This document shows positions 27,929 to 36,861 of a stretch of DNA of 64,000 bases, piece after piece (the first letter of the stretch is position 1; each line of letters opens with the position of its first letter). The stretch spans positions 2,294,001 through 2,358,000 of the forward strand of contig NZ_CP009526.1 of assembly GCF_000969985.1 (NCBI RefSeq). The letters are read 5' to 3'. The notes under the pieces were generated by a model. It saw nothing but the letters and a program-made list of their open reading frames with translations, had not been told where the DNA came from and did not search any database. The translations under genes were made by a program, and so were the position numbers. Source of the DNA: Methanosarcina barkeri str. Wiesmoor. Lineage in GTDB: Archaea; Halobacteriota; Methanosarcinia; Methanosarcinales; Methanosarcinaceae.

Positions 27929-28261
27929 TTAGTAATTGTTTCTAGGAGTCTTTTTGATTATAGTGGTACTAGTTACCGTAGTATTATTGCCTTTTATGGC
28001 GGTCCTAGATGCAGTAGTGTTGTTACCGTATATAACGGTCCTGTTTGCAGTAGTATTATTGCCCTGTATAGTAGTCTTGGTTACTCCTGTAGCTGGAGTT
28101 ACTGCCATGGCTGGAGTTGCTTCTGTAGCTGAAGTTACTGCCATAGTTGGAGTTACTGCCATAGCAGGAGTTGCTGTTTCATTTGGAGCTTGCTGACCAG
28201 TACATCCGATTGCAAGGAATATACCGAATAACACTATTAATATAATAAGTGTTTTTTTCAT
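27929..28261 (-). CDS. small repeat-rich lipoprotein (paralog 2)
   Basis: A 110-residue lipoprotein with the same signal and lipobox as paralog 1 (LIILIVLFGIFLAIGC). The tail then carries AMAVTP-type units and three copies of a GNNTT-containing segment (TTIQGNNTTANRT, TVIYGNNTTASRT, TAIKGNNTTVTST). The NNTT motifs are potential N-glycosylation sites. The start at 28261 follows a run of Gs. Function unknown; presumably an envelope component. Confidence 0.75.
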   Translation of the reverse strand: MKKTLIILIVLFGIFLAIGCTGQQAPNETATPAMAVTPTMAVTSATEATPAMAVTPATGVTKTTIQGNNTTANRTVIYGNNTTASRTAIKGNNTTVTSTTIIKKTPRNNY

Positions 28262-28385
28262 ATTTTCCCCCCACTTAATTAATGTATTTTATATTAGGTG
28301 TTTTATAATAGACATTGAGATATTATAATAATTACTGTTAAATTCTGAACATAGTTCTTCTTATGATCTGCCACATAGTACATTG
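28262..28385 (-). repeat. 5' leader duplicated with the lipoprotein gene (copy 2)
   Basis: Homologous to 27053-27178. Conservation outside the coding region shows that the promoter and leader were duplicated with the gene. Confidence 0.65.
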
Positions 28386-28472
28386 ATTTCTCTGAAAATG
28401 GGGATCTTCGGTTTAATAAGGAACGTTTTAAATATAACTTCAAGTTTTTACCTCTGGAATTGCTCTATAATT

Positions 28473-28859
28473 TCATTTCCCCAAATAATCATTAAAAACA
28501 ATTTTCATATTGTCATTTACTTTATCACATTGTTCAGCTGCACGAGTTAACCATCACTTTACACTGGCAGATTGTACCTCTAAAACACCGGCAATGGCTT
28601 CAATGCTCATTCCTTTCATAGACATTTTAAGAGCTAAATCAGTTTTCTCATCCTTACGAAGATCGTGATAAAAGGTATCTGTATGGTCATTGAATACTTT
28701 GCCGCAATGGTGGCAAACATATCTTCTTGTTTTCTTTCCACGACTTATGTAAGTTCCATTTCCAGTAATATTGTCTTGGTTAATAAGACTATAGAGCTTG
28801 CAGTTTTTGTTAGGACAAGCAACATCAAAAAATTATGGTTTTGAACCTCGTTTTCCCAT
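28473..28859 (-). pseudogene. IS1-type transposase N-terminal relic with two in-frame stops
   Basis: The frame from ATG 28859 reads MGKRGSKP, TAA, then FFDVACPNKNCKLY and a second zinc-finger half RRYVCHHCGKVFND. The helix-turn-helix segment MSMKGMSIEAIAGVLEVQ and, after a TGA, WLTRAAEQCDKVND follow. This is the InsA-like zinc-ribbon plus HTH portion of an IS1-family transposase. The catalytic DDE/N region is absent and two nonsense codons lie in frame. Confidence 0.7.
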
Positions 28860-28941
28860 AATATAAAAATATGATGTTAAAATATATACCAATCAAATAC
28901 AAATTGACCATCAAAAATATATGGATCAGAAAAATGTGCGG

Positions 28942-29427
28942 TCAGATATCAAAGTTAACCTTTACTACCTCACACTCTGGCAGATTTTCAATATGTACGC
29001 CATCCAGTGTTCCCGTTACCTCAAGACCATTAAATTCATTTGAACCGCAAAGTACGTCCTGATTCGGGTGCGTGCCAGGGGTGATATTGCAGCTTAGAAC
29101 AGTTTTTTGTCCGGCCGACACCACAATTGGAAGCCTTGGAGATGCAGGGTGGTTCTTTGGAAGAACGATTAAAGGTGACCCGATTTCTCGGATCATAAAA
29201 AGAACGCACTTAAGCCCTTTTTCAGTTTTCTCATCCACAGACAGCGCAGAAGCAACAATCAGGTCATGGGGTTCCAGTCCAAGTACAATCTCTTCGTTCT
29301 CAGTTTCCAGAAAAAATTGTCCACTCGGACCTGCTTTCACAATAGCCACTGTTCCTGACGTGCCGCGCAGGAGGAGCATTTCACTTTCCTTCAGTGAAAT
29401 GTCTTTAGAACAGGTCGATTTTTTCAT
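28942..29427 (-). CDS. conserved hypothetical protein
   Basis: A 161-residue soluble protein, not recognised. It looks mainly beta-stranded: segments LLLRGTSGTVAIVKAGPSG, KCVLFMIREIGSPLIVLPK and PRLPIVVSAGQKTVLSCNI alternate with polar turns. No signal peptide, membrane helix or obvious catalytic motif. It has two Cys in the C-terminal half plus one in the N-terminus. It lies 43 nt downstream of a small zinc-ribbon gene on the same strand, so the two form a probable operon. Codon use looks coding throughout. Confidence 0.7.
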   Translation of the reverse strand: MKKSTCSKDISLKESEMLLLRGTSGTVAIVKAGPSGQFFLETENEEIVLGLEPHDLIVASALSVDEKTEKGLKCVLFMIREIGSPLIVLPKNHPASPRLPIVVSAGQKTVLSCNITPGTHPNQDVLCGSNEFNGLEVTGTLDGVHIENLPECEVVKVNFDI

Positions 29428-29470
29428 GTTAAAAATAAGTGTTTAAAAAATCTACTCGATTATCAGATTA

Positions 29471-29626
29471 TCAGGATTCTGCTACATTTGTAGACTGGCA
29501 GGAAGGACACTTTACATTTTTGCCAATGCCTTTGAATCTGTTCCCACAGTCTTTACATACATAATCTTTAACCGGCAAATTTCCCTCCATATCCAGATCA
29601 AACGAGTCTCCAACACTACACATCAT
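29471..29626 (-). CDS. small zinc-ribbon protein
   Basis: A 51-residue protein with two CxxC knuckles, VCKDCG (about residue 25) and KCPSCQ (about residue 40), forming a rubredoxin/zinc-ribbon-like site. The start ATGATG at 29626/29623 follows GAGGTGA, an excellent ribosome-binding site. An acidic N-terminus precedes the ribbon. Likely a metal-binding adaptor or nucleic-acid-binding protein; the role is unknown. It is the first gene of a two-gene unit with the hypothetical protein at 28942. Confidence 0.75.
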   Translation of the reverse strand: MMCSVGDSFDLDMEGNLPVKDYVCKDCGNRFKGIGKNVKCPSCQSTNVAES

Positions 29627-29940
29627 TGTCACCTCACGCTTTTATCAAGGGGCTCAGTAATAATTCTATTACCCCACATATTACTACTTATACTTCTCCA
29701 ATTAATAGCTTTCCATACCAATTTCCGGGAGCGATTTATGACCACAGCTAGCCCATCAGGGCAACCGTTTCCGCAAATTTGCGTTTAAAATAGGCATGCA
29801 TTCAAAAAAATATGTATTTAAAAAAATATGTGTTTAAAAAAATATGCATTTAAATAAACATGCATTTAATAAAATATGCATTTAAATAAACATGCATAAA
29901 GCACTAACTTTGACAACCTCTGGAAAATATCGTTTGCTGA
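29627..29940. other. intergenic with AT-rich repeats
   Basis: No gene seen. About 29781-29898 consists of six to seven degenerate copies of an approximately 18-bp unit around (a)atatgcatttaaa(t)aaa. Confidence 0.6.
29781..29898. repeat. degenerate AT-rich tandem repeat, about 18-bp unit
   Basis: Successive units contain tatgtattta, tatgtgttta, tatgcattta and catgcattta separated by aaa-rich linkers. It is non-coding, downstream of the flippase-like gene. Confidence 0.65.
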
Positions 29941-30921
29941 TCAGTGCAATTTTTCTTCTTTTGATTTTTTCCAGATTTTAAATCCTCCATAATAGGATAA
30001 GTAAATAAATCCAATTACGCTGCTGAGCCCATAAGAAATAAAACGCTCTAAGAACACGAAACTGCTTGCAGATGCGAGGGACAAGCCAAAGTATAGAAGT
30101 AAAGAGATCAGGCCTCCTTCAATTATTCCGAGGCCTCCTGGAGTTAATGGTAGGGCTCCTAGAATGAAAGTCAAGACTGAAATTGTTACAATCAGGTTTA
30201 AAGAGAGGTCAATATTCAGGGCTAAAGCAACCAGTTTGAGGCGTATTACATCAAGGATCCAGACCCCACAGGATAAAAGGAACACAGGAGCAAAAGCGCG
30301 CTTAAACTGTTCCCAGTTTTTCAATATATTTCGAAAGAGAGTAGCTAATTTTGCTCGAAATAACCAAATTGCTATTCCTGCTGCCAGGAATACCAGGAAA
30401 AACAGATGGAATGATTCTAACGTTAAACTGTCCATTGCGGGCAGGAGTCTGATCTCTAAAGAGGGGAATGCATATAGAATATAAATTGATAAGAGAAAAA
30501 CAGGAATTCCTTCAACCAATCTTTCAAAGAAAACTGTTTTAAAAACATTGATATAGCTTATCCCAAAAAGTTTGTTGGCCCAAAGTATTCTGAAGGATTC
30601 TCCTGTTGCCATGTTCCCTCCAGGAGTAATGTTGTTTACAAATACTGCTCCGAAATAAATAGGAACAAGACTTGTGGCTTTTAGATCGTAACCAACACAG
30701 TAGAGAACCTGCTGCCAGCGGACTGAAAATAAGTATACACTCAGTAAGTATACTGAGATCGCTAGAAAAACATAACGCAGCTTTGTTTCTCTGAGTGTCC
30801 CCCATATTTCTTCCAGAACAGGTATGATCTCTATCCAGTAACTGCGGACAAGATATACACCTGCTGCGAGCAGTAAAAGGGCCACAATGATTTTTATCAA
30901 AGTTCCCATCTTCAAAGACAT
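29941..30921 (-). CDS. flippase-like / lysylphosphatidylglycerol synthase-TM family membrane protein
   Basis: A 326-residue integral membrane protein of the UPF0104/LPG-synthase transmembrane (AglD C-terminal-like) family, with around eight hydrophobic helices. Family motifs are visible: NNITPGGNMATGE (about residues 95-107), a FERLVEG turn and PLTPGGLGIIEGG (about residues 255-268). Members are thought to handle lipids or lipid-linked sugars in membranes. The start is ATG 30921; GAGG is only 1 nt upstream, so TTG 30915 or ATG 30909 may be used instead. Confidence 0.83.
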   Translation of the reverse strand: MSLKMGTLIKIIVALLLLAAGVYLVRSYWIEIIPVLEEIWGTLRETKLRYVFLAISVYLLSVYLFSVRWQQVLYCVGYDLKATSLVPIYFGAVFVNNITPGGNMATGESFRILWANKLFGISYINVFKTVFFERLVEGIPVFLLSIYILYAFPSLEIRLLPAMDSLTLESFHLFFLVFLAAGIAIWLFRAKLATLFRNILKNWEQFKRAFAPVFLLSCGVWILDVIRLKLVALALNIDLSLNLIVTISVLTFILGALPLTPGGLGIIEGGLISLLLYFGLSLASASSFVFLERFISYGLSSVIGFIYLSYYGGFKIWKKSKEEKLH

Positions 30922-31003
30922 ACCTCACAAGGGTTCAGAACTATTTTTCTAGAAACAGTTTTTCAATTTAGCTCTCCAAACTCTAAATTTACTTTTGGGA
31001 GTC

Positions 31004-31107
31004 TGTCAGATATTATCTTTTATTTGGTTTGTCAGATATTATCTTTTATTTAGCTTGTCAGATATTATCTTTTATTTGGCTTGTCAGATATTATCTTCTA
31101 TTTGGCT
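31004..31107. repeat. tandem repeat, 26-bp unit, 4 copies
   Basis: Units start at 31004, 31030, 31056 and 31082, each close to tgtcagatattatcttttat plus ttggct. The last unit overlaps the 3' end of a P-type ATPase remnant, and the repeat appears to derive from amplification of that end. Confidence 0.85.
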
Positions 31108-31262
31108 TTTGAGTAATCTGAGCCACAAAATACTTAGAGTCCCCATAAAGAATACAATTAGCAAGTCATCACCCTGCAGCAGTGAGAACCGGAACATACT
31201 TCTTAAAGCCGGGACATGCAGAACCAGAAGTAAACCTGAAAGCGCTCCCTACCAGCTGTTGT
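31084..31262 (-). pseudogene. P-type ATPase C-terminal remnant
   Basis: The minus strand reads GYNSW, TAG (31249-31251), then GALSGLLLVLHVPALRSMFR, FSLLQGDDLLIVFFMGTLS, ILWLRLLKS and stops at 31084-31086. The pattern (hydrophobic helix, VPALR, then SLL...DDLLIVF, helix, LLK) is the last two transmembrane segments of P2-type cation ATPases. Everything upstream is deleted. Confidence 0.5.
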
Positions 31263-31510
31263 ATCCTGAAATGATTTCATAGCTGAAATGATTTCATAGA
31301 TTCAGAATCATTTGAAAGTTCAATATGCGATACAGTAGCAAGTTGCGCAAAAAATTAAATGCTGAGTATATTTAAGCTCCATTTTTGTAATGTAGAATAG
31401 TCTATAAGATGAAACAAATTCGAAGTTGAAATAAAACAGCGGGTTATCTGCATATGATATATAACTGCAAGCAAGGAAATTAAAAAAGCGAAATAATTTT
31501 GGGATAAAAC

Positions 31511-32805
31511 ATGACTGAAACCAGATCAATGGGGCTCTACGCTGTAACTTCAATAGGTGTCGGGGGCATGATTGGAGCCGGGATATTTTCTATTTTCGGG
31601 ACAGCTGTTAAGATTTACAGGAAATGCAGTATATATCTCTTTCATTATTGCAGAGGTGGTAGCACTTTTAAATGCTTATTCCTACGCAAAACTTGGGGTA
31701 AGGTATCAATCTGCTGGAGGTCCTGTAGAATTTATTCTAAAGGGGTTCGGAGACGGAGTTTTAAGTGGAGGGCTTAACCTTTTACTCTGGGTAAGCTACG
31801 TCTTCGCACTTGCCCTTTATTCAAAAGGTTTCTCTTTTTATGCAGTAACCTTCCTGCCTCCAGGTTCAGCGCAGGTATGAGAAAAGATCTTTGCAAATAC
31901 AATTATCCTGATTTTTACAGCAGTTAATTTTATAGGAGCTAAAGCCCGTAGGAAAATCTGAACTATTTATATTTTCGATAAAGTTTTTTGTATATTACTA
32001 GTTTTTGCGACTGCAGGTATTGCTTACATGAATACTGGAAATCTCTCGGCTTCTACATGGCCAGACTCTAGAAGTATTCTCTTTGGGCGGGAGTTGTGTT
32101 TCTTGCATACCAGGAGTTTGGACTGATAACCAATACTGTGGAAGACATCAAAAATCCAGAAACCAATCTTCCAAGAGCAATTTATCTGAGTATTATACTT
32201 GTCGTTATTATCTATGTATCAGTTAGCCTTGCAGTAATCGGAAACCTCTCAACCTTTGAGATGAAAAGTCAAAAGACTATGCTCTTGCAGCTGCAGCACA
32301 GCCTTTTCTAGGAGCTATAGGTTTCAAGGTTATGGCTCTCGCTGCTCTAATTTCAACTTCTTCTGCGATAAATGCTTCTCTTTACAGGGGAGCAAACATA
32401 AGTTATCTGCTTGCAAAAGAAGGACGTTTACCCTTATTTTTTGAGAGAAAAATCTGGAAAAGAGGAACTGAAGGACTTTTTATTACATCCGGTCTTGTGA
32501 TACTCCTGGCTAACTTCCTTTCTCTGGACGGAATAGGTATGCTTGCAAGTGCCTCTCTGCTTATAATTTATATAACTGTAAATACCTCTCATCTGCGCCT
32601 CTTAAAAGAAACTGGAGCGAAACGCTGGATAATTCGGGCTTCACTTTTAAGCAGCTTAATTTTCTTTGAAGTGTTGGTTTATTACGAATTTGTGAGTTCG
32701 AAACTAACTCTGGAACTGCTTTTAATCACACTTATCTTCTGCTTCTCTGTTGAATGGATCTACAGAAAATTCTCAGGTCGGTCAATAACAGAAAGGGCAG
32801 AGTAA
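31511..32805 (+). pseudogene. APC-family amino acid permease, multiply frameshifted
   Basis: Successive frames give one amino acid/polyamine/organocation permease: start MTETRSMGLYAVTSIGVGGM with GMIGAGIFS (TM1), then TGNAVYISFIIAEVVALLNA and YSYAKLGVRYQSAGGPVEF in another frame up to TGA 31878-31880. Next come FLAYQEFGLITNTVEDIKNP with ETNLPRAI, then MALAALISTSSAINASLYRG to the C-terminus at 32805. At least three frame disruptions occur. The gene once encoded about 430 residues with twelve helices. Confidence 0.8.
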
Positions 32806-32814
32806 ATTTCCGGA

Positions 32815-33314
32815 TCAACGATGCTCTAAAATTTTCTATTTTTTTTCGGGGGCTTTCAAGCTTTAATGGTAATATTGAGCTGGTTTGAAGGAAGTGAGAT
32901 GAGTGCCTTCGTTTCCGAATATGCTTCATGGTTTGCCTCTGGACTACTGGTTTTTATCAGAGCCAGGACAATTTATAGGAAAGGACAATTTATAGGAAAG
33001 GACAATTTATTAGGAAAAGACGATTTATAGGACTCTTCATGGAAGCAAACAGAGATAAATGTACTCATTGAGGTACTCTGTGCTTTTTGTGCTTGTAGTT
33101 GCAACAAGTATAGATGCCCTTGTTGTAAGAATAAGTTTTGCGTTTCTAAAATCATTCCATTCTTGAGCCTGCAATCATTATAGGTTCTGTAACTTTTTTT
33201 ATGTCTTTATACGGAGCATATCCTGGATGAAAAATGGATCACTTTTTCGAGCATGAAGCAAAACTTATTGGTGGTGTGATACTTATCGGGTTTGGAATCA
33301 GCTTATTGCTCTAG
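32815..33314 (+). pseudogene. mntP: mntP-type manganese efflux pump relic
   Basis: Pieces in several frames match MntP (DUF204): ALKFSIFF, then FQALMVILSWFEGSEM and YASWFASGLLVFI; later VATSIDALVVRISFAFL, IIIGSVTFFMSLYGAYPG, a TGA, and KMDHFFEHEAKLIGGVILI ending in GFGISLLL and TAG 33312-33314. The repeated conserved Asp region (SIDAL) of the second half is present. A small tandem duplication (acaatttataggaaagg at about 32967-33010) disrupts the middle. The 5' end is lost against the permease relic. Confidence 0.7.
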
Positions 33315-33961
33315 AACAGTTTACATAAATGCATTTAGTTTTGTCCGAAAAGTACAAAAATTGCGGTGCAGGGTAATGCTCTATAATGAAAGGATGATAA
33401 GAAACATAAGTGGTTTTTTTGTTGTGATAAGTTCACTAACAAAAAACGAAAGTCTACTATAGCGAAAAAAATCATCTGCTGGCAAACATTTTAATTGAAT
33501 TCTTTTTTATATAACTATTAATATAGTAAAAATAGAGAGTGGAAAACCAGGCTAGAAGGTAGCAACTACCTGATTTTAGGGAGGTGAGCCTACCAAAAGA
33601 GGTTCATACGAGACTAAAGAGTATATAACCAACAGGGTGTCGGTTATCTTGCAAATAAAAAAACTTTGTCAGGGATACTGAAGGAAAACAGGCAGAAGGT
33701 TATTTTCTCGATCTTCTTCGAATCACGGTGGGTCCGCTTGAAGAGAATTTTCGTAAAGACCACATTATGAAACAGACTACAATGGAACAGACGGCATTAT
33801 GAAACTTAGGCAATATAAACTGGTTCCTTCAATGATAAAGCTGTGGCTGCTCAGATGAGTTTTTGTTAGATAAGGAGTTAAGAGTTCTATGCTGTCTTAA
33901 AAATTACTACATGATTTTTTTAAATGAGTATTAAGTTCTAACGTGGAGATGGGGGTATTAT
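33315..33961. other. cdc48 upstream region
   Basis: No protein gene is supported. It contains a hairpin (gtttttttgttg with its partner aacaaaaaac, about 33410-33445), the structured element at 33473-33700, and near 33892 the motif gctgtcttaaaa...actacat. That motif also occurs at 4159 beside the IS4-type relic, so a fragment of an IS end may lie here. Confidence 0.5.
33473..33700 (+). ncRNA. putative transcribed element, copy A (ncRNA or long leader)
   Basis: This segment is a diverged copy of 38229-38450. Both have the same layout: a conserved upstream block with TATA (TTTTTATATAA at about 33505-33513), then ACCAGG...GGTAGC...CTACCT, a purine-rich GAGGTGAGCCTACC segment and, further on, AAACAGGCAGA...GTTATTTTCT. 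Short inverted pairs (ggtag/ctacc) suggest structure. No protein frame is shared. It lies about 450 nt upstream of cdc48 on the same strand. Function unknown. Confidence 0.4.
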
Positions 33962-36256
33962 TTGGCTGACAGGGAAAAGATAACTGCAAAACTAAAAGTT
34001 GCAGAAGCTGATCAAAGAGATGTAGGAAAAGGAATCGTCCGGGTCGACGATAGTTTCAGGGAAAAGCTGGGCCTCAAGCCATTTGACGTTGTGGAAATAA
34101 GAGGGGGAAAATCGACTTCAGCGCTGTTAGGACGCCCATATCCCAGCGATTCGGGTCTGGATATTATCCGTATGGACGGGCTTATCCGTACCAATGCAAA
34201 AACCAGCATAGGGGAATACGTGGATATTCGCAAAGCCGACTGGAAAGAGGCAAGGAGTGTAACTCTCGCGCCTGTAGCTAAAGGCATGCAGATCTATGCT
34301 CCAAGTGAAACTCTTAAAGCCATATTCATGAACCGTACGGTTTCTAAGGGAGATTTTATTTCCACCACAAGTTTGAGGCGGTCACGGGAAAGAGAGACTT
34401 TAGGGAAAGGAATTATGTTCGAAGATTTCTTTCAGGATTTTTTTGGTCCAGGTATGGGGCAGTCATTTGGGTTGGGAGAAATAAAGTTACAGGTGGTATC
34501 TACTTCCCCTTCCGGGATAGTAAAGATTACAGACATGACAGAGGTTGAGCTCTTACCTGAAGCTGCAGAAATAACTCCTGAACAGAATGTTCCCACTGTC
34601 ATGTATGAGGATCTGGGTGGGGTTAAAGAGGCTATCACCAAAATAAGAGAAATGATAGAGCTACCTTTGAAGCATCCTGAACTTTTTGACAGGCTGGGAA
34701 TCGACGCTCCAAAAGGAGTACTGCTTTATGGACCGCCTGGAACAGGCAAGACAATGCTTGCAAAAGCAGTTGCAAACGAGACCGATGCTTACTTTATCTC
34801 AGTCAATGGTCCGGAAATTATGTCCAAGTATTATGGAGAGTCAGAAAAAGGGATCAGAGACGTCTTCGAAGACGCAGAGAAAAACGCTCCTGCAATCATT
34901 TTCCTTGATGAAATCGATTCCATTGCACCTAAGAGAGCTGAAGTGACTGGAGAAGTCGAAAGGAGAGTTGTAGCTCAACTCCTTTCCCTGATGGACGGGC
35001 TTAAGGCTCGCAAGAATGTGATTGTGATAGGGTCAACCAACCGTCCTGAAGCAATTGATATGGCACTTCGTCGCCCTGGTCGATTTGACAGAGAAATTGA
35101 GTTAAGGGTTCCGGACACTGAAGGAAGGCTTGAGATTTTCCAGATTCACACAAGAGGTATGCCACTTGCCGAAAACGTAAATCTCATGGACTTCGCTCAG
35201 ATAACTTATGGGTTTGTGGGAGCTGACATTGCTGCGCTTTGCCGGGAAGCTGCAATGAGTTCTTTGAGGCGGATTCTCCCGAAGATTAACCTCAATGAAC
35301 CTGAAATTCCAAGTGAGATCCTTGACACACTTCGGGTCACAAGGGAAGATTTTGAAAATGCCCTTAAAGACGTCCAGCCGTCTGCTATAAGAGAAATCCT
35401 TATCGAGATTCCGAATGTGAGCTGGGAAGATGTAGGCGGCCTGGAGGGAGTAAAACAACTTTTGAAGGAAGCTGTGGAATGGCCCCTTAAAAGTCCGGAA
35501 TCGTACAGGGATATAGGAGTTGAGGCTCCCAAAGGAGTGCTTCTATATGGTCCACCGGGAACTGGAAAGACTCTCCTTGCAAAAGCCATCGCCCATGAGT
35601 CCGAAGCTAACTTCATCACAGCAAAAGGAAGTGATCTGCTTTCCAAGTGGTACGGAGAGTCCGAAAAAAGGATTGCCGAGGTTTTTTCACGGGCAAGGCA
35701 GGTTGCTCCATCTATTATTTTCCTGGATGAACTCGACTCTCTTGCGCCTATTCGCGGGGCTGCCATAGGTGAGCCACAGGTTACTGCCAGGATCCTGAAT
35801 CAGCTTCTTTCCGAGATGGATGGACTTGAGGAACTTAGAGCTGTAGTGGTAATAGGCGCAACCAACCGTCCTGATATTATAGATCCAGCTCTTCTAAGGC
35901 CTGGACGTTTTGACGAGTTAATTCTCGTTCCTGTTCCGGATGCGGGAGCTCGCAAGGAAATTTTTAGGGTCCATACCGCAAAAATGTCGCTTGCAGAGGA
36001 TGTTGATATTGACAAACTCGTTTCCATGACTGATCAGTATACGGGTGCTGACATTGCGGCTGTGTGCAAAAAGGCAGGAAGAGACGCACTTCGCGAAGAC
36101 CTTCATGCTAAAGAGGTAAAGCAGAAACATTTCCTTCAAGCGATTGCTGAAACCGGGCCTTCGGTTACTCCTGATACCATGAAATATTACCAGGCTGTAC
36201 AGAGTGGCCTGAGAAAAAGACAGTCAAAAGAAATAGAGACTCCATTTTATACCTGA
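33962..36256 (+). CDS. cdc48: Cdc48/VAT-type AAA+ unfoldase
   Basis: A 764-residue double-ring AAA ATPase, the archaeal p97/VAT homolog, which unfolds substrates for the proteasome. The N-domain (residues about 1-190) starts with the double-psi barrel ([18 protein letters not shown]). D1 has Walker [16 protein letters not shown] (about residue 256), Walker [15 protein letters not shown] and arginine fingers in [14 protein letters not shown]2 has [16 protein letters not shown] (about 532), [12 protein letters not shown] and [16 protein letters not shown] 33962 follows a GGGGG ribosome-binding site. Between D1 and N an inserted low-complexity loop ([17 protein letters not shown]) is present. 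It has a long untranslated region upstream. Confidence 0.95.
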   Translation: MADREKITAKLKVAEADQRDVGKGIVRVDDSFREKLGLKPFDVVEIRGGKSTSALLGRPYPSDSGLDIIRMDGLIRTNAKTSIGEYVDIRKADWKEARSVTLAPVAKGMQIYAPSETLKAIFMNRTVSKGDFISTTSLRRSRERETLGKGIMFEDFFQDFFGPGMGQSFGLGEIKLQVVSTSPSGIVKITDMTEVELLPEAAEITPEQNVPTVMYEDLGGVKEAITKIREMIELPLKHPELFDRLGIDAPKGVLLYGPPGTGKTMLAKAVANETDAYFISVNGPEIMSKYYGESEKGIRDVFEDAEKNAPAIIFLDEIDSIAPKRAEVTGEVERRVVAQLLSLMDGLKARKNVIVIGSTNRPEAIDMALRRPGRFDREIELRVPDTEGRLEIFQIHTRGMPLAENVNLMDFAQITYGFVGADIAALCREAAMSSLRRILPKINLNEPEIPSEILDTLRVTREDFENALKDVQPSAIREILIEIPNVSWEDVGGLEGVKQLLKEAVEWPLKSPESYRDIGVEAPKGVLLYGPPGTGKTLLAKAIAHESEANFITAKGSDLLSKWYGESEKRIAEVFSRARQVAPSIIFLDELDSLAPIRGAAIGEPQVTARILNQLLSEMDGLEELRAVVVIGATNRPDIIDPALLRPGRFDELILVPVPDAGARKEIFRVHTAKMSLAEDVDIDKLVSMTDQYTGADIAAVCKKAGRDALREDLHAKEVKQKHFLQAIAETGPSVTPDTMKYYQAVQSGLRKRQSKEIETPFYT

Positions 36257-36381
36257 GTGAGAGACAGGAAGTTTGATCTTCTTTTTTACTTTTTCCTGTT
36301 TTCCTTTATTTTCTCTACTCTTTTATTGGTATTCTTATTTTCCATATGCAGCCGTTGTGATTTATATGAAGAAGCGTAAAA

Positions 36382-36404
36382 CCCCTAAGTCTTTAGCTTA
36401 GGGG
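36382..36404. other. left-end hairpin of the IS200/IS605 element
   Basis: CCCCTAAG and CTTAGGGG form a perfect 8-bp stem with a 7-nt TCTTTAG loop. It overlaps the 3' end of tnpA, as expected for the single-strand transposition signal. Confidence 0.75.
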
Positions 36405-36771
36405 ATATAAGCGTCAACTTCACCCCCTGATTTCGTATATAATATTCTACCGTCTCTTTACTAACATTTCCGATTGTAGACGCAAAATATCCATCACTCC
36501 ATAACATATTTTCACCCCAATAATACTTTTCCAGATATTCTTTTTGTGTTTTCCATAACCCGTTCGTAGATTCTTGTTTCAATTTTCTGACAATAGATAA
36601 AACACTAACTTTTGGTTCACTCTTAATCAATAAATGAATATGGTCTTTGTCAGTTTCCATTTCAAGGATTTCAAAGTTAGACTCTTTTGAAATGTCAATC
36701 ATAATCTGTTTGAGTTCTTCGCTAATTGGTTCAAGTATGACTTTTCGGTATTTGCAAACGAAAATAATGTG
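36385..36771 (-). pseudogene. tnpA: IS200-type Y1 transposase (tnpA), N-terminally broken
   Basis: The minus strand encodes the Y1 HUH transposase core: HIHLLIKSEPKVSV (the HUH metal site), SDGYFASTIGNVSKETVEYY with the catalytic Tyr region and IRNQG. The frame continues upstream as HIIFVCKYRKVILEPISEEL but is closed by a TAA directly before it (about 36770). The first N-terminal strand and start codon are missing. An internal ATG (36702) would give a protein without that strand. It is probably inactive, so transposition would depend on related elements in trans. Confidence 0.7.
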
Positions 36772-36861
36772 TTACATTAACAAAAATTTGCTATGATTCC
36801 GTGTTTCATTCTTTATATTTACCAAAAAGTACATATATTGTTAAACCATTTAATACCTTGT

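Noticed and set aside
27936-28196. 86-codon hydrophobic plus-strand frame
   Set aside because: Antisense of the repetitive tail of lipoprotein paralog 2.
35206-35766. 186-codon minus-strand frame within cdc48
   Set aside because: It is antisense to the conserved D1/D2 AAA motifs of cdc48, which are certain, and shows no family resemblance of its own.
36362-36410. Rho-independent-type terminator of cdc48
   Set aside because: The hairpin at 36382-36404 matches the left end of the IS200/IS605 element and shares its loop with the right end, which explains it better.
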